A program made the translations under genes and the position numbers. A stretch of DNA of 6,345 nucleotides from assembly GCA_044344935.1 (NCBI GenBank), contig JBIJCA010000266.1, positions 1 through 6,345 on the forward strand, read 5' to 3'. The first letter of the stretch is position 1, and each line of letters starts with the position of its first letter. Shown here piece by piece: positions 5,577 to 6,345 of the stretch. Under the pieces are notes generated by a model that worked only from the letters and a program-made list of their open reading frames with translations, had not been told where the DNA came from and did not search any database. This DNA comes from Aquimonas sp044344935 (GTDB lineage Bacteria; Pseudomonadota; Gammaproteobacteria; Xanthomonadales; Xanthomonadaceae).

Positions 5577-6345
5577 TCAATCGTCCTGCTCGGCTGCCAG
5601 CCGCCCCTGTTCGCGGATCAGGGCCTGCTCACGCGCGTCGCGGATCGCCCACTCGATCGCATCCAGATCGACCTCGGCCAGGGCTTCCTCGTAGACGCCG
5701 GTCAGCGGCGTGTCCGGCAGCAGCTCGCCGGCTTCGAACAGCGCCCACATTTCCTCGGCGTAGCGGCTCTGCATCAGCTCTGGCGCGAACCGGCCGAGGC
5801 TGATGCTGAGATTGTTCACGTCGCGCCTAAGCAGGTCGCGGGCGGCGTTGTTGCCGGCGGCATCGACCACCTGCGGGAAATCAATCACCACCGGCCCGTC
5901 GGCATCGACCAGCACGTTGTACTCGGACAGGTCACCGTGGATGAGCCCGCAGCAGAGCATGCGCACGACTTCGCGGATCAGGCGCGCGTGGTAGTCGCGG
6001 GCCACCTCAGGCTCAAGCTGCACTTCACCGAGGCGCGGCGCATTGTGCCCATCGGCATCGGCGACCAGCTCCATCACCAGCACACCGCTGTAGAAGCCGT
6101 AGGGCCGCGGCACGCGCACGCCGGCATCGAAGAAGCGGTAGAGCGCATCGACCTCGGCCGTCTTCCACGCCGCCTCGGCTTCGCGCTTGCCGAACTTGCT
6201 GGCCTTGCCCATGGCGCGCGCTTCGCGGCTGCCGCGGGCCTTGCGGCCCTCCTGGTACTGCACGCGATTCTGGAAGCTGCGCTGGGCCATGTCCTTGTAG
6301 ACCTTGGCGCAACAGATCTCGTCACCGCGCCGCACCACGTACACG
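5577..6345 (-). CDS. RIO1-like serine/threonine kinase (PA4780-type), N-terminus beyond window
   Basis: An atypical protein kinase of the RIO1 fold; bacterial members are cytoplasmic and their substrates are not established. The visible 256 residues start inside the N-lobe at 'VYVVRRGDEICCAKVYKD', which carries the ATP-anchoring Lys (residue 14 from the GTG codon at 6342-6344). The RIO-specific segment RSFQNRVQYQEGRKARGSREARAMGKASKFGKREAEAAW (22-60) follows, then the catalytic loop LIHGDLSEYNVL (134-145) with Asp138 and Asn143, and the metal-binding IDFPQ with Asp155 in place of a DFG motif. The C-terminal lobe and acidic tail end normally at TGA. The GTG at 6342-6344 is not the real start: relatives have about 30-35 further residues with the glycine-poor nucleotide-binding strands, and the frame runs off the right edge. 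All visible catalytic residues are intact, so the enzyme is probably active. It is transcribed in the same direction as the GNAT gene but 523 bp away, so joint transcription is doubtful. Confidence 0.93.
   Translation of the reverse strand, partial: VYVVRRGDEICCAKVYKDMAQRSFQNRVQYQEGRKARGSREARAMGKASKFGKREAEAAWKTAEVDALYRFFDAGVRVPRPYGFYSGVLVMELVADADGHNAPRLGEVQLEPEVARDYHARLIREVVRMLCCGLIHGDLSEYNVLVDADGPVVIDFPQVVDAAGNNAARDLLRRDVNNLSISLGRFAPELMQSRYAEEMWALFEAGELLPDTPLTGVYEEALAEVDLDAIEWAIRDAREQALIREQGRLAAEQDD

Overview
The window is GC-rich bacterial DNA with short intergenic gaps, ATGA/GTGA gene overlaps and strong third-position G/C. The set DUF4350 - MoxR - DUF58, plus a PA4780-type RIO1-like kinase, best fits a high-GC gammaproteobacterium, probably of the Xanthomonadales/Lysobacterales type. 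That assignment rests on gene content and composition only, because no marker gene is present. Both ends look like truncation points: the first gene enters from the left through a low-complexity G/C tract, and the last gene runs off the right edge.

Left block (1-3220, + strand): three tightly overlapping genes form the end of an operon. They encode a DUF4350 membrane protein (5' end missing), a MoxR AAA+ ATPase and a DUF58 membrane protein with a degenerate von Willebrand-A-like domain. In this widespread arrangement MoxR is thought to act as an ATP-driven chaperone or metal-insertase-like factor. The DUF58 and DUF4350 proteins would anchor it at the membrane and supply the client-binding platform. 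Further members (DUF4129, RDD, SpoIIM-like proteins) usually lie upstream, outside this window.

Middle (3221-4597): after a 107-nt gap comes a + strand exported serine hydrolase of the class C beta-lactamase/esterase family. Its best start is a GTG at 3328, behind a clear Shine-Dalgarno sequence. It converges on a - strand GNAT acetyltransferase (4598-5053). The 148 bp between them show no convincing terminator.

Right (5054-6345): a gene-free stretch of about 520 bp is rich in short inverted repeats and contains a GTAGGGTGGAT-type palindrome. It separates the GNAT gene from a - strand RIO1-like serine kinase whose N-terminus lies beyond the window.

I see no tRNA, rRNA, CRISPR array, transposase, phage gene or toxin-antitoxin pair. 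This reads as an ordinary chromosomal segment. The points most worth following up are the structured intergenic region, the degenerate DUF58 metal site, the serine hydrolase start and active site, and the suspect first 58 bases.
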